A stretch of 64,000 bases of DNA, from positions 1 to 64,000 of the forward strand of contig JAIOSF010000021.1 in the NCBI GenBank assembly GCA_021107755.1, read 5' to 3'. The translations under genes were made by a program, and so were the position numbers. Position 1 is the stretch's first letter, and each line of letters starts with the position of its first letter. Below are positions 1-9,166 of the stretch, piece after piece. Under the pieces are notes generated by a model. It was not told the DNA's origin and made no database searches. It saw only the letters and a list, made by a program, of their open reading frames with translations. The DNA comes from Arcobacteraceae bacterium. GTDB lineage: Bacteria > Campylobacterota > Campylobacteria > Campylobacterales > Arcobacteraceae.

Positions 1-1755
1 AGAATTCTGATATCTTTTTTTATCCTCTTTTGCAAATCTATAAGTGGTACCCTCAGCAGGTGTTGCTTCTAGATTATAAAGATTTCCCGTTTTTTCTTGG
101 TAGTGAACCATTCTTTCTCTCATATGATTTAAAATCTCAATTGCGAACTCTTCACCTTCTGAACTACTTATATCGTAACTATCACTGGTAAAGTTTCTTA
201 TCATCTCATTGATACCATTTACCCCTATAGTTGAAAAGTGATTATTAAAACCAGGTAGATATCTTTTTGTATAAGGGTATAAGCCTCTCTCAAACATATC
301 TTGGATAAAAACTCTTTTTTTCTCTAAGGTTGATGAAGCATAATCCATAAGCTGGTTAAGTCTTAGAAATAAAGCCTCTTTATCCCCTTTGTGCAAAAAT
401 CCAAGTCTTGCCATATTGATAGTAACAACACCAATACTTCCTGTCATCTCAGCCGAACCAAAAAGACCACCACCTCTTTTTAAGAGTTCTCGTAAATCAA
501 GTTGCAATCTACAACACATACTTCTAACATGACCTGGTTTATAGGCTTCTTCATTTAAGATTCGTTGATTGTTTTCATCTCTTTTATACTGGCTACCAAT
601 AAAGTTTTGGAAATAAGATGAGCCAATTTTTGCTGTATTTTCAAATAGCACATCAGTATTTTCTCCATACCAATCAAAATCTTCAGTTATATTCACTGTA
701 GGGATTGGGAAAGTAAAAGGTTGACCATCTTTATCCCCTTGGGTCATTATCTCATAATAGGCACGATTGATAAGGTTCATCTCTTTTTGAAATTTACAAT
801 ATGTCATATCTTCAAAATTATTACAACCTCTTTTTATAACCTCTTTTAGTAACTCTTCATCTTGAATACCTCTTAGCAGATGCGTTTGTTTTCTGGTTGG
901 AATTTGCTCTTTTAAATCTTCTGGTACTGTCCAGTCTATAGTGATATTTGTAAAAGGAGATTGTCCCCATCTTGCGGGGACATTTAAATTGTAGATAAAA
1001 CTTCTAATAGCTTTTTTTATCTCTTTATATTCAAGTTTATCTTTAAAAACATAAGGTGCAAGATAAGTATCAAAAGAGGAAAAAGCTTGTGCTCCTGCCC
1101 ATTCACTTTGTAAAATTCCAAGAAAATTTGCCATTTGTCCTAAAGCTTCTCTAAAATGTTTTGGGGCATCACTTTCAACTCTTCCTCTTACTCCATTAAA
1201 GCCTTCATCAAGTAAAGCTCTTAAACTCCAACCAGCACAATAACCAGTGAGACAATCTAAATCGTGAATATGATAGTCCCCATTTCTATGTGCATATCCT
1301 TCCTCTTTGCTGTAAATTTTATCTAACCAATAGTTTGCGATCACTTTTCCTGCTGAGTTATTGACTAAACCTGCATTTGAATATCCTGTATTTGAATTAG
1401 CTTTAATTCTCCAATCATTTCCATTGATATATTCTTCTATTGTTTGTGTTGAGTTTATATAAGTTGTATCTTCATCTAAAAAGTTATCTCTTTGCATCTT
1501 ATGGAGATGTCTGTAGAGAATAAAAGATCTCATAACATCAAAATATCTACTTTTGTAAAGTTCTTGCTCAATTAGGTCTTGTATATCTTCAACAGCTACA
1601 ATTCTTTTATTTTTTAATTTTTCTAATACATTAAAAAATATTGTATTATGATAAGTTGTATGTTCACTTTTAAAAGCTTTTTTAATTGCATCTTCAATTT
1701 TATAAGATGCAAACTCTTCAAAACTTCCATCTCTTTTTAAAATATTTTCAACCAT
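1..1755 (-). CDS. nrdD: Anaerobic (class III) ribonucleoside-triphosphate reductase, partial
   Basis: This enzyme reduces NTPs to dNTPs without oxygen, using a glycyl radical installed by NrdG. The frame is open to the window edge, so 585 N-terminal residues are visible and the C-terminal zinc and glycyl-radical region lies outside. Residues 1-90 look like an ATP-cone (MVENILKRDG...FEEFASYKIEDAI). The catalytic barrel begins around residue 95, with a HIHDLD motif near 163, the conserved Cys of GYCAGW at 173 and a Cys pair in RSMCCRLQL at 414-415, matching the family's two active-site cysteines. The ATG at 1755 follows AAAGGGA at good spacing. The gene is divergent from tpiA. It implies an organism able to make DNA under microaerobic or anoxic conditions. 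Identification is firm; only completeness is unknown. Confidence 0.95.
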   Translation of the reverse strand, partial: MVENILKRDGSFEEFASYKIEDAIKKAFKSEHTTYHNTIFFNVLEKLKNKRIVAVEDIQDLIEQELYKSRYFDVMRSFILYRHLHKMQRDNFLDEDTTYINSTQTIEEYINGNDWRIKANSNTGYSNAGLVNNSAGKVIANYWLDKIYSKEEGYAHRNGDYHIHDLDCLTGYCAGWSLRALLDEGFNGVRGRVESDAPKHFREALGQMANFLGILQSEWAGAQAFSSFDTYLAPYVFKDKLEYKEIKKAIRSFIYNLNVPARWGQSPFTNITIDWTVPEDLKEQIPTRKQTHLLRGIQDEELLKEVIKRGCNNFEDMTYCKFQKEMNLINRAYYEIMTQGDKDGQPFTFPIPTVNITEDFDWYGENTDVLFENTAKIGSSYFQNFIGSQYKRDENNQRILNEEAYKPGHVRSMCCRLQLDLRELLKRGGGLFGSAEMTGSIGVVTINMARLGFLHKGDKEALFLRLNQLMDYASSTLEKKRVFIQDMFERGLYPYTKRYLPGFNNHFSTIGVNGINEMIRNFTSDSYDISSSEGEEFAIEILNHMRERMVHYQEKTGNLYNLEATPAEGTTYRFAKEDKKRYQNS

Positions 1756-1875
1756 TTTTTCCCTTTATCTTGTTTAGCACTTTAGTTTCAATATTTGTAG
1801 TTTATAGGAATGATTGTTAAATAAATATGATGAAAATTGTCACGGAAAAGTCATAAATAGTTTTTAGTTAAATTA

Positions 1876-1907
1876 TATAATACTTTTTATATCTTTATGA
1901 TAGAATA
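1876..1907 (+). promoter_or_regulatory. Candidate promoter region of tpiA-fabI
   Basis: In the 183-base gap between divergent nrdD and tpiA there are two sigma70-type -10 candidates on the + strand: TATAAT at 1876-1881 and TATGATAGAAT at about 1897-1907. Campylobacterota promoters often lack a clear -35. The second places the start about 25 bases ahead of the tpiA ATG. I saw no convincing FNR-like box for nrdD. The call rests on motif and position only. Confidence 0.35.
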
Positions 1908-1938
1908 TCACTTTAAAATATAATAAAGGGTATTTATC

Positions 1939-2649
1939 ATGAAGATTATAGCAAGTAACTTTAAGACTAATCACACACGAAGTAGTACCAAATCTTTTAT
2001 AGATACTATCAATCAATTTCTAGAATCTAATCAAATAAAAAATGAAGTATTTGTATTTCCTACCGCAACATCTTTTGATAACTTTAATACAGTAAGTAAC
2101 CTAAAAATAGGTGCTCAAAATGCATACTACACTAAAAATGGTTCATTTACAGGTGAGATTGGGACAGAACAACTTGATGAATTTGATATAAAAACAATTT
2201 TAATTGGACATAGTGAAAGAAGACATATCTTAAAAGAGTCACAAAAAGATTTAACACTAAAATATAACTATTATAAATCTTTAGGATATACAATTATCTA
2301 TTGTGTTGGGGAGCCTTTAGAGGTAAGAGAAAAAGGTCTTACTGAAACTTTAGGATATATCTGGGAACAGTTTGAAGGTATAGATTTAAGTTATGACAAA
2401 CTAATTGTTGCTTATGAACCAGTTTGGGCTATAGGGACAGGTGTTGTAGCAACTGCCCAAGAGATAGCACAAGTGCATAAAAAAATTAAAAAGAAAATTT
2501 CACATCCACTTTTATATGGAGGAAGTGTTAAACCTGAGAATTTAGAAGAGATATTAAAAATAGACAATGTTGATGGTACTTTGATTGGGACAACATCTTG
2601 GGATGTAGAACAATTTAAACAGATGATTGAAATTACAAGTAAAAATTAA
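1939..2649 (+). CDS. tpiA: Triosephosphate isomerase
   Basis: It interconverts dihydroxyacetone phosphate and glyceraldehyde 3-phosphate in the cytosol (glycolysis/gluconeogenesis). All catalytic positions are visible: Lys9 in NFKTN, His91 in IGHSERR and Glu160 in AYEPVWAIGTG, plus the phosphate-binding YGGSV at 193-197. At 236 residues it matches the short Campylobacterota form rather than the roughly 250-residue enterobacterial one. The loop-6 hinge reads GTGVVAT instead of the usual GTGKTAT, a minor deviation. The start has AAAGGG upstream. fabI follows after 18 bases, a pairing I recall from Campylobacter, where gapA and pgk lie upstream; they are absent here. Confidence 0.97.
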   Translation: MKIIASNFKTNHTRSSTKSFIDTINQFLESNQIKNEVFVFPTATSFDNFNTVSNLKIGAQNAYYTKNGSFTGEIGTEQLDEFDIKTILIGHSERRHILKESQKDLTLKYNYYKSLGYTIIYCVGEPLEVREKGLTETLGYIWEQFEGIDLSYDKLIVAYEPVWAIGTGVVATAQEIAQVHKKIKKKISHPLLYGGSVKPENLEEILKIDNVDGTLIGTTSWDVEQFKQMIEITSKN

Positions 2650-3626
<977 letters not shown>

Positions 3627-3653
3627 TCAAAAATGTAAGTAGCAGTATAATTT

Positions 3654-4532
3654 ATGAAAGTTTTACTCCTAATCTTTTTCACCTTTTTATCTTTATTTGC
3701 TAAAGTAGATATTTCTCTATCTCATACAAATATAAAACACGGTACATCGTTTGCTGTGATACTTCAAAGTGATAAAAACTTATCACAAGCTCCAAATGTG
3801 ATTTTTAAAGACAAAACTTACCAGATGTTTACTATCAATGGAAGTATCCAAAACTATGAGGTTTTTCTTCCTGTTGATTATCATAATCCAAAACAAAAAG
3901 AGAATGTACAGGTAAGATACTTAGAAGATGAGCAGTTGGTAAAGAAAAATATATCTATAAATATCATTGATGGAAAATATCGACAAAATGAGATTATAAA
4001 AGTTGCCAAAGGGAAAGTAACTTTATCTGATAAAAACAAAGAAAAAACAGCACAAGAGTATAATAAAGTTTTTAAAAATGTTTATTCAGTGGTTACCTTA
4101 TATGATTTAACAAACAACTCAACTTTTCAACTTCCTATGGATAGTAAAATTACAAGTGCTTTTGGAAATGCTAGAGTTTATAATGGTGTTGCAAAAAGCT
4201 ATCATACTGGAACTGATTTTAGAGCAAGTGTAGGGGATGAGGTAAAAGCTTCAAATGACGGGAAAGTGGTTCTTACTATGGATAGATTTTATCTAGGTCA
4301 TGTTATCTACATAGACCATGGAAGAGGAGCTTATACCTACTACTCTCACTTGAGTAAGATATTAGTCAAAGAGGGTGATATAGTTAAAAAAGGGCAACTG
4401 ATAGCCAAAAGTGGAAAAACAGGAAGAATAACAGGTCCTCATCTACACTATGCAGTACGACTTTACAATACTACAGTTGATCCTTTACAATATACATCGT
4501 TGTATAATGAGATAGTGAAAAAATATCATTAG
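3654..4532 (+). CDS. M23-family (LytM) zinc peptidase, secreted
   Basis: Predicted periplasmic peptidoglycan endopeptidase that cleaves peptide cross-bridges. Residues 1-16 are a signal peptide (MKVLLLIFFTFLSLFA). Residues 18-150 are a beta-rich N-terminal region. The C-terminal LytM domain, about 155-285, has all metal and catalytic residues: His184 and Asp188 (YHTGTD), His232 (YSHLS) and His263/His265 (GPHLHY). Family knowledge suggests a role in cell-wall remodelling; Campylobacterota use M23 enzymes (Csd and Pgp proteins) for cell shape, but I cannot say which one this is. It stands alone, about 30 bases past the palindromic element, with no strong Shine-Dalgarno. Confidence 0.88.
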   Translation: MKVLLLIFFTFLSLFAKVDISLSHTNIKHGTSFAVILQSDKNLSQAPNVIFKDKTYQMFTINGSIQNYEVFLPVDYHNPKQKENVQVRYLEDEQLVKKNISINIIDGKYRQNEIIKVAKGKVTLSDKNKEKTAQEYNKVFKNVYSVVTLYDLTNNSTFQLPMDSKITSAFGNARVYNGVAKSYHTGTDFRASVGDEVKASNDGKVVLTMDRFYLGHVIYIDHGRGAYTYYSHLSKILVKEGDIVKKGQLIAKSGKTGRITGPHLHYAVRLYNTTVDPLQYTSLYNEIVKKYH

Positions 4533-4560
4533 TCTAAGTTAAAAATGTATACTTTAATAT

Positions 4561-4566
4561 TATAAT
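4561..4566 (+). promoter_or_regulatory. Candidate -10 element (TATAAT)
   Basis: A perfect TATAAT lies about 25 bases before the small gene starting at 4585, in the AT-rich gap after the M23 peptidase. No clear -35 was seen. Motif evidence only. Confidence 0.35.
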
Positions 4567-4584
4567 AAAACTCAAAGAAAGGAA

Positions 4585-4779
4585 ATGAAAATGGAAAATG
4601 AAAAAAACTTACAAGAAAGTATAATAAATGAAGATTTTCACATATATCTAAACTCTTTAAAAGAGATATATAATCAAAGTACATTGAAAGAAAAACACAA
4701 ATTAAATGAACATATTAAACATATTTTACAAACACATGGTAATGCTGATACAAAAACAATAGAAAAAGATTTAAAGTAA
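4585..4779 (+). CDS. Small hypothetical protein, 64 aa
   Basis: I do not recognise this protein. It is charged and predicted helical, without a signal peptide or membrane segment, and it contains no cysteines. AAAGG at about 4578-4582 fits either the ATG at 4585 or the second ATG at 4591 (MENEKNLQES), which has the better spacing. The stop is one base before the start region of the decayed kinase gene, so the two may once have formed an operon. With its neighbours it lies in an accessory patch between core genes. It may be real because it has a TATAAT and a ribosome-binding site, but expression is unproven. Confidence 0.5.
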   Translation: MKMENEKNLQESIINEDFHIYLNSLKEIYNQSTLKEKHKLNEHIKHILQTHGNADTKTIEKDLK

Positions 4780-4784
4780 AATGG

Positions 4785-5085
4785 ATGAAAAAAACTGGAA
4801 TATTGATATTCTTTTGTGGGAAGATGGGTGCAGGAAAATCAACTAAATCTAAAGAATTTGCTTTTGATAATAATGCAGTATTATTATCAGAAGATGAATG
4901 GCTATCAATTTTATATCCACAACAAATTTTATCTTTGTATAAAACAAATAAATAAAAGACGAGAGGAACAACCTGAGCGTTCTTCACTTGATACAGAAGA
5001 AATGTTTTATCATGTAACTAAATATTTTGAAATTCCCTTAGATAGTGAAGAATTGAATGTTAAAGTAGTTAATGAAAAGAGATAA
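4785..5085 (+). pseudogene. Decayed P-loop kinase / AAA-like ATPase gene
   Basis: Two pieces of one small P-loop protein lie in different frames. The first (4785-4955, 56 codons) begins MKKTGILIFF and carries a Walker A motif CGKMGAGKST followed by LLSEDEWLSILYPQQI, typical of the roughly 150-residue P-loop kinase-like ATPases that I recall with EDEWL and LYP motifs. It stops at 4953-4955. The second, in the +1 frame from about 4949, reads KRREEQPERSSLDTEEMFYHVTKYFEIP, which matches the C-terminal end of the same family. The roughly 60-70 residues expected in between, including the Walker B-like region, are missing, so this is an internal deletion with frameshift rather than a single-base error. 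It is most likely non-functional. Confidence 0.75.
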
Positions 5086-5103
5086 TACAATTTAAGTCCA
5101 AAA

Positions 5104-5361
5104 TTAGCCTATTGTACTATCATCAAAAAACTCACAAATATCAATATCTAAAATCTTTGCAATCTTTTGAAGTTGCACAATATTAAAATGTCTTTTATTT
5201 GTATATAGTTCAGCAGAACTAACAAGACTTGGAGATTTATTTCCCATCTCTAATGAGAGAGCTAATTGACTTAAATTAGCTTTTTTTCGCAGTTTTGCAA
5301 CATTGGCACCAATTAATTTATGCAATTCATCAGCAGTTAAATCATTAATTTTTTTATTCAT
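5104..5361 (-). CDS. XRE-family helix-turn-helix transcriptional regulator
   Basis: An 85-residue DNA-binding protein of the Cro/CI type. The HTH spans about residues 14-75 (GANVAKLRKKANLSQLALSLEMGNKSPSLVSSAE...IVQLQKIAKILDI), ending with the usual ICEFFDD tail. The frame stays open further upstream (to 5487), but the ATG at 5361 has AGGGTG in front of it and matches the family length, so the extension is rejected. It is divergent from the coiled-coil gene at 5444. Related palindromes in the shared gap (5369-5380 and 5416-5429) suggest that it regulates itself and perhaps its neighbour. The target is inferred, not shown. Confidence 0.85.
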   Translation of the reverse strand: MNKKINDLTADELHKLIGANVAKLRKKANLSQLALSLEMGNKSPSLVSSAELYTNKRHFNIVQLQKIAKILDIDICEFFDDSTIG

Positions 5362-5368
5362 ATTCACC

Positions 5369-5429
5369 CTACAATAGTAATGTGTAAGTATAGTTATGTA
5401 ATAATTCATAATCAAACTACAATTGTAGT
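5369..5429. promoter_or_regulatory. Putative operator sites of the divergent XRE / coiled-coil pair
   Basis: ACTACAATTGTAGT at 5416-5429 is a perfect 14-bp palindrome. A related half-conserved copy, CTACAATAGTAA, lies at 5369-5380, about 47 bases away, immediately upstream of the regulator's ribosome-binding site. Two similar palindromes in a divergent promoter next to a Cro/CI-type gene is the classic layout of an autoregulated operator. Binding is inferred. Confidence 0.5.
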
Positions 5430-5443
5430 GTATAAAAGTAATT

Positions 5444-5680
5444 ATGAAAAATAAAATAAAAAATCTAAAGCAAAGAATTAAAGACAATTATCAAGAACTA
5501 TATGATGAATATAGTGATAATTGTAAGCTAATAAAACCAACATTAGAGATGATAGATTTATTATTATCAGTTAATGCTTCTGATGAAATAATCAAAGAGT
5601 ATTTAGACAAAGTAAGTAATGCTATAAAAATAGTAGAAGAGAAACTGGAAAGAGTTGAAAAAAAGAAAAAACACCACTAA
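5444..5680 (+). CDS. Small coiled-coil hypothetical protein, 78 aa
   Basis: I do not recognise this protein. It is strongly helical and charged: an N-terminal basic helix (MKNKIKNLKQRIKDNYQEL), a middle section around LEMIDLLLSVNASDEII, and a C-terminal helix ending in a lysine and histidine tail (EKLERVEKKKKHH). There is no membrane segment. It starts 14 bases after the palindrome at 5416-5429, without an obvious Shine-Dalgarno, and is divergent from the XRE regulator, so it is probably that regulator's target. A toxin-antitoxin or phage-derived role is possible but unsupported by motifs. Confidence 0.5.
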   Translation: MKNKIKNLKQRIKDNYQELYDEYSDNCKLIKPTLEMIDLLLSVNASDEIIKEYLDKVSNAIKIVEEKLERVEKKKKHH

Positions 5681-5752
5681 TCTCCCATTAAGTCATTAAT
5701 TACAAATATTTAGCTATTATATATCTTAAATTTTAAAAAATAAGAGAAGATA

Positions 5753-6964
5753 ATGGGAATAAATTTTAAAGAACTTGCCGAAAAATATCAAACACCGTAT
5801 TATGTGTATGATTTTGACTATATTACAAAACAGTATCAAGAATTAAAAGGTGCTTTTAAAGCTAGAAAATCTTTGATATCGTATGCGGTAAAAGCAAATT
5901 CAAATTTAAGTGTTGTAAAACATCTTGGAGATCAAGGTAGTGGTGCAGATTGTGTGAGTATTGGTGAAGTTAAACGAGCATTAAAAGCTGGGATTCCAAA
6001 ATATAAGATTATATTTTCTGGTGTTGGGAAGATTGATGATGAGATTAGAGAAGCTTTACAACTTGATATTTTGATGATAAATGTTGAGAGTGAAGCAGAA
6101 CTAAAAAGAGTTGATATCATAGCCAAAGAACTTAAGGTAGAAGCTAGAATATCTATACGAGTAAATCCAAATGTAGATCCAAAAACCCATCCATATATTT
6201 CAACTGGACTCCATGAGAATAAATTTGGTGTAGATATTAATACTGCAAAAAGAATGTATATCTTTGCTAAACAAAGTGAAAACTTAGACCCTCTAGGTAT
6301 CCACTGTCACATAGGGAGTCAGCTTACAGAGTTAGCACCTATCAAAGAAGCTGTAAATATCGTTGCAGATTTAGTTAGAAATATAAAATCTGCACTAAAA
6401 ATTGAGTTAAAGTTTTTTGATGTTGGTGGTGGACTTGGTATTGTCTATGATGATGAGAAGCTTATAGATACTTACGAATATGCTCAAACTGTATTAGATG
6501 CTCTTTTTGGACTGGATATCACGGTAGTGTGTGAACCAGGAAGATTTATCGTTGGAAATAGCGGTGTATTTGTTACGAAAGTTTTATATGAAAAAGTAAA
6601 TGGTAGCAAAAGATTTGTTATCGTTGATGGGGCTATGAATGACTTGATTCGTCCAAGTTTATATGATGCATACCATAAGATTGAAGTGTTAGATAAAAAT
6701 GAAAACAAAAGTGACTGTAATGTGGTAGGCCCAGTTTGTGAAAGTGGTGACTTCTTTGCAAAAAACATAGAGCTACCACAAACAGAGCATAATGACTTGA
6801 TGGTTATATATAGTGCTGGGGCTTATGGATTTACAATGGCAAGTAACTACAATACAAGAGGAAAAGTTGCAGAAATAGCGCTTGAAAATGGGAAAGATAG
6901 ATTGATTAGAAGAAGAGAGACTTTTGAAGATTTAATCGCTTTAGAAGAGGAATATCTTAAATAG
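5753..6964 (+). CDS. lysA: Diaminopimelate decarboxylase
   Basis: This PLP enzyme converts meso-diaminopimelate to L-lysine. It is an alanine-racemase-fold type III decarboxylase of 403 residues. The PLP lysine is Lys47 in SYAVKANSN; HCHIGSQ, the glycine loop GGGLGI, EPGRFIVGNSG and the substrate-binding CESGDFF are all present, so it appears intact. ATG at 5753 follows AAGAGAAGA. It begins the run lysA-pheA-hisC, an order I recall from Campylobacter. The 3' spacing to pheA is 23 bases, consistent with one transcript. Confidence 0.97.
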   Translation: MGINFKELAEKYQTPYYVYDFDYITKQYQELKGAFKARKSLISYAVKANSNLSVVKHLGDQGSGADCVSIGEVKRALKAGIPKYKIIFSGVGKIDDEIREALQLDILMINVESEAELKRVDIIAKELKVEARISIRVNPNVDPKTHPYISTGLHENKFGVDINTAKRMYIFAKQSENLDPLGIHCHIGSQLTELAPIKEAVNIVADLVRNIKSALKIELKFFDVGGGLGIVYDDEKLIDTYEYAQTVLDALFGLDITVVCEPGRFIVGNSGVFVTKVLYEKVNGSKRFVIVDGAMNDLIRPSLYDAYHKIEVLDKNENKSDCNVVGPVCESGDFFAKNIELPQTEHNDLMVIYSAGAYGFTMASNYNTRGKVAEIALENGKDRLIRRRETFEDLIALEEEYLK

Positions 6965-6987
6965 ATATTGGAATTTAAGGAAATTAT

Positions 6988-8067
6988 ATGAATGAAGCAA
7001 TAGAATTACAGAAGTTACGAGATACTTTAGATAGTATTGATGATGAGCTTTTAAAACTTTTAAATAAAAGAATGGAAACTATCCATCAAGTGGGTAAAGT
7101 CAAAGCTGTAAGTGGTGGAGCGATATATAGACCAGAGCGAGAAAAATCAATAATAGATAGACTTCATAAACAATCTTTAGAAGCAAATGGTAGTTTAAAT
7201 AGAGCGGCTATTGAGGCATTGTTTTTAGAAATTTTTGCAATAAGTCGAAATCTTGAACTACCTGAAAATATAGCTTTTTTAGGACCTGAGGGAAGTTTTA
7301 CACATCAAGCAGCAGAGAGTAGATTTGGTGCTATGAGTGCTTATTTACCAATTAGCTCTATCTCTGGAGTATTTAGAGAAGTTGCTGCTAAAAAAGCAAA
7401 ATTTGGTGTAGTTCCTATCGAAAATAGTAGTAATGGAATTGTAAGTGATACTGTAACTTGTTTGAGTGAGTATGATTTAAAAATCATTGCTGAAGTTATG
7501 GTTGATATACATCATTGCTTAGCTACAACTTGTGATAATGTAAAGCAGATAAAAAAAATCTATTCAAAAGATATTGCTTTTGAACAGTGTCACAAATTTT
7601 TACAAGATTTAGGACTTGATGAGTGTGAGCTGATTCCTGTTGAAAGTACTGCAAAAGCTGCAAGATTAGCTATGATAGAGGAAAATTGTGCAGCTATTTG
7701 TTCACATGTGGGAGCAAAAATCTATAATCTTCCAGTTCTGTTTGAAAATATAGAAGATAAAGGGAACAATCGTACAAGATTTATTATCGTTTCAGATTTT
7801 GAAAATGGGGCAAGTGGAGATGATAAAACTTCAATACTTGTTCAACTTCCAAACGAACATGGTTCACTAGTAAGATTTTTAAATGATTTTGATACAGCAG
7901 ATATAAATCTTACAAAAATTAAGTCACATATTGTTGAGGGAATTTCAACATTTTTTATAGATTTTGATGGACATAAAGATGATGAGAAAATTCAAAAAAT
8001 ATTTCAAAAACATGAGAAAAGTATAAAGTTTTTGGGAAGCTATGTAAAGGAAGCAGATGACATTTAA
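6988..8067 (+). CDS. pheA: Bifunctional chorismate mutase / prephenate dehydratase
   Basis: It makes phenylpyruvate from chorismate in two steps for phenylalanine synthesis. Domains in order: an AroQ-type chorismate mutase at about 1-90 ([20 protein letters not shown]), a prephenate dehydratase at about 95-270 ([14 protein letters not shown], and the TRF motif in NRTRFIIVS), and an ACT domain at about 282-355. In the ACT domain the Phe-binding ESRP motif expected after LTKI reads KSHI here, while the GALV-like segment is GSLVRFL, so feedback inhibition may be altered (see findings). The gene overlaps hisC by 11 bases, suggesting translational coupling. Confidence 0.96.
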   Translation: MNEAIELQKLRDTLDSIDDELLKLLNKRMETIHQVGKVKAVSGGAIYRPEREKSIIDRLHKQSLEANGSLNRAAIEALFLEIFAISRNLELPENIAFLGPEGSFTHQAAESRFGAMSAYLPISSISGVFREVAAKKAKFGVVPIENSSNGIVSDTVTCLSEYDLKIIAEVMVDIHHCLATTCDNVKQIKKIYSKDIAFEQCHKFLQDLGLDECELIPVESTAKAARLAMIEENCAAICSHVGAKIYNLPVLFENIEDKGNNRTRFIIVSDFENGASGDDKTSILVQLPNEHGSLVRFLNDFDTADINLTKIKSHIVEGISTFFIDFDGHKDDEKIQKIFQKHEKSIKFLGSYVKEADDI

Positions 8068-9154
8068 TAAAGTATTAGATAATGTAAATATCTATGAAGC
8101 AGGAAAACCAATTGAGTTGGTGGTTAGAGAGTATGGTATAGGTGAAAATGATATTATAAAATTAGCATCAAATGAAAATCCTTATGGTACATGTCAAACA
8201 GTGGTTGATGCGATTGCAAGAAAAGCTTGTAGTTCTTATGTATATCCAGATGATAGTATGTATGAATTAAAAGAAGCACTTGCATCAAAATTTGGTGTTG
8301 CTGATAAAAATGTAATAATTGGTGCTGGTAGTGATCAAGTTATTGAGTTTTGTGTACATGGGAAATGTGATGCAAACTCTAAAGTACTTATGGCAAAAAC
8401 AACATTTGCTATGTATGAGATATATTCAAAACAAACAGGTGCAACTATTTTAAAAACACCATCAGATGAGCATAACTTAGATGAGTTTAGAGAGATTTAT
8501 AAAAAAGAGGGTGCTGATATAATTTTTCTTTGTGTTCCAAATAATCCGCTAGGGGAATGTTTAGATGCAGCTGAAGTTTATAAGTTTTTGGATGAGGTTG
8601 ATAAAGATACTCTTGTAATACTTGATGGTGCTTATCAAGAGTATGCAAAATATAAAGATGGTGCGAAAGAGATAGTACCAAGTGAAGTGATAGCAAAATA
8701 TCCAAATGTTATCTATCTTGGAACATTTTCAAAAGCATATGCACTAGGTGGGATGAGAGTTGGATATGGTATAGCTTCACAAGAGATAATTACAACTCTA
8801 CACAAGTTAAGACCACCATTTAATATCACAACTTTATCTCTTGAAGGGGCAATTGAAGCTTTAAAACATGAAAAATATGTAGAAATGTGTATATCAAAAA
8901 ACTTTGACGAGATGAAAAGATATGAAGAATATGCTACAAACAAAGGATTTAAATATATCCCTTCATATACAAACTTTATAACAATGTATCTTGATGGGTA
9001 TGTTTCAAAAGAGATTGCACAAAAATTACTTGAAAAAGGTGTTATTGTACGAGATATGACAGGATATGCTTTTAATGCAATTAGAATAACAATTGGAACA
9101 AATGAGCAAAATACAAAAGTATTTAAAGTTCTTGATACTATTTTAGAAAAATAA
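8057..9154 (+). CDS. hisC: Histidinol-phosphate aminotransferase
   Basis: This PLP-dependent class I/II aminotransferase carries out the histidine-pathway transamination. In organisms with this gene order it may also act on aromatic keto acids, which would fit its place after pheA; that is inference. The 365-residue protein has the N-terminal LASNENPYG, the PLP-lysine motif [17 protein letters not shown] and a C-terminal RITIG. The start lies inside pheA (11-base overlap), downstream of a GGAAGCAG sequence. The protein appears full length and intact. Confidence 0.94.
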   Translation: MTFNKVLDNVNIYEAGKPIELVVREYGIGENDIIKLASNENPYGTCQTVVDAIARKACSSYVYPDDSMYELKEALASKFGVADKNVIIGAGSDQVIEFCVHGKCDANSKVLMAKTTFAMYEIYSKQTGATILKTPSDEHNLDEFREIYKKEGADIIFLCVPNNPLGECLDAAEVYKFLDEVDKDTLVILDGAYQEYAKYKDGAKEIVPSEVIAKYPNVIYLGTFSKAYALGGMRVGYGIASQEIITTLHKLRPPFNITTLSLEGAIEALKHEKYVEMCISKNFDEMKRYEEYATNKGFKYIPSYTNFITMYLDGYVSKEIAQKLLEKGVIVRDMTGYAFNAIRITIGTNEQNTKVFKVLDTILEK

Positions 9155-9166
9155 AAAGGGTTAAAG

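Noticed and set aside
4816-4948. N-terminal part of the open frame covering the decayed kinase
   Set aside because: Residues before KRREEQPERS are an out-of-frame reading of the Walker A segment; only the last about 45 codons of that frame look like real protein.
5362-5487. N-terminal extension of the XRE regulator
   Set aside because: The open frame upstream of 5361 encodes a hydrophobic, low-quality stretch over the divergent promoter and palindromes; ATG 5361 has AGGGTG and the normal family length.
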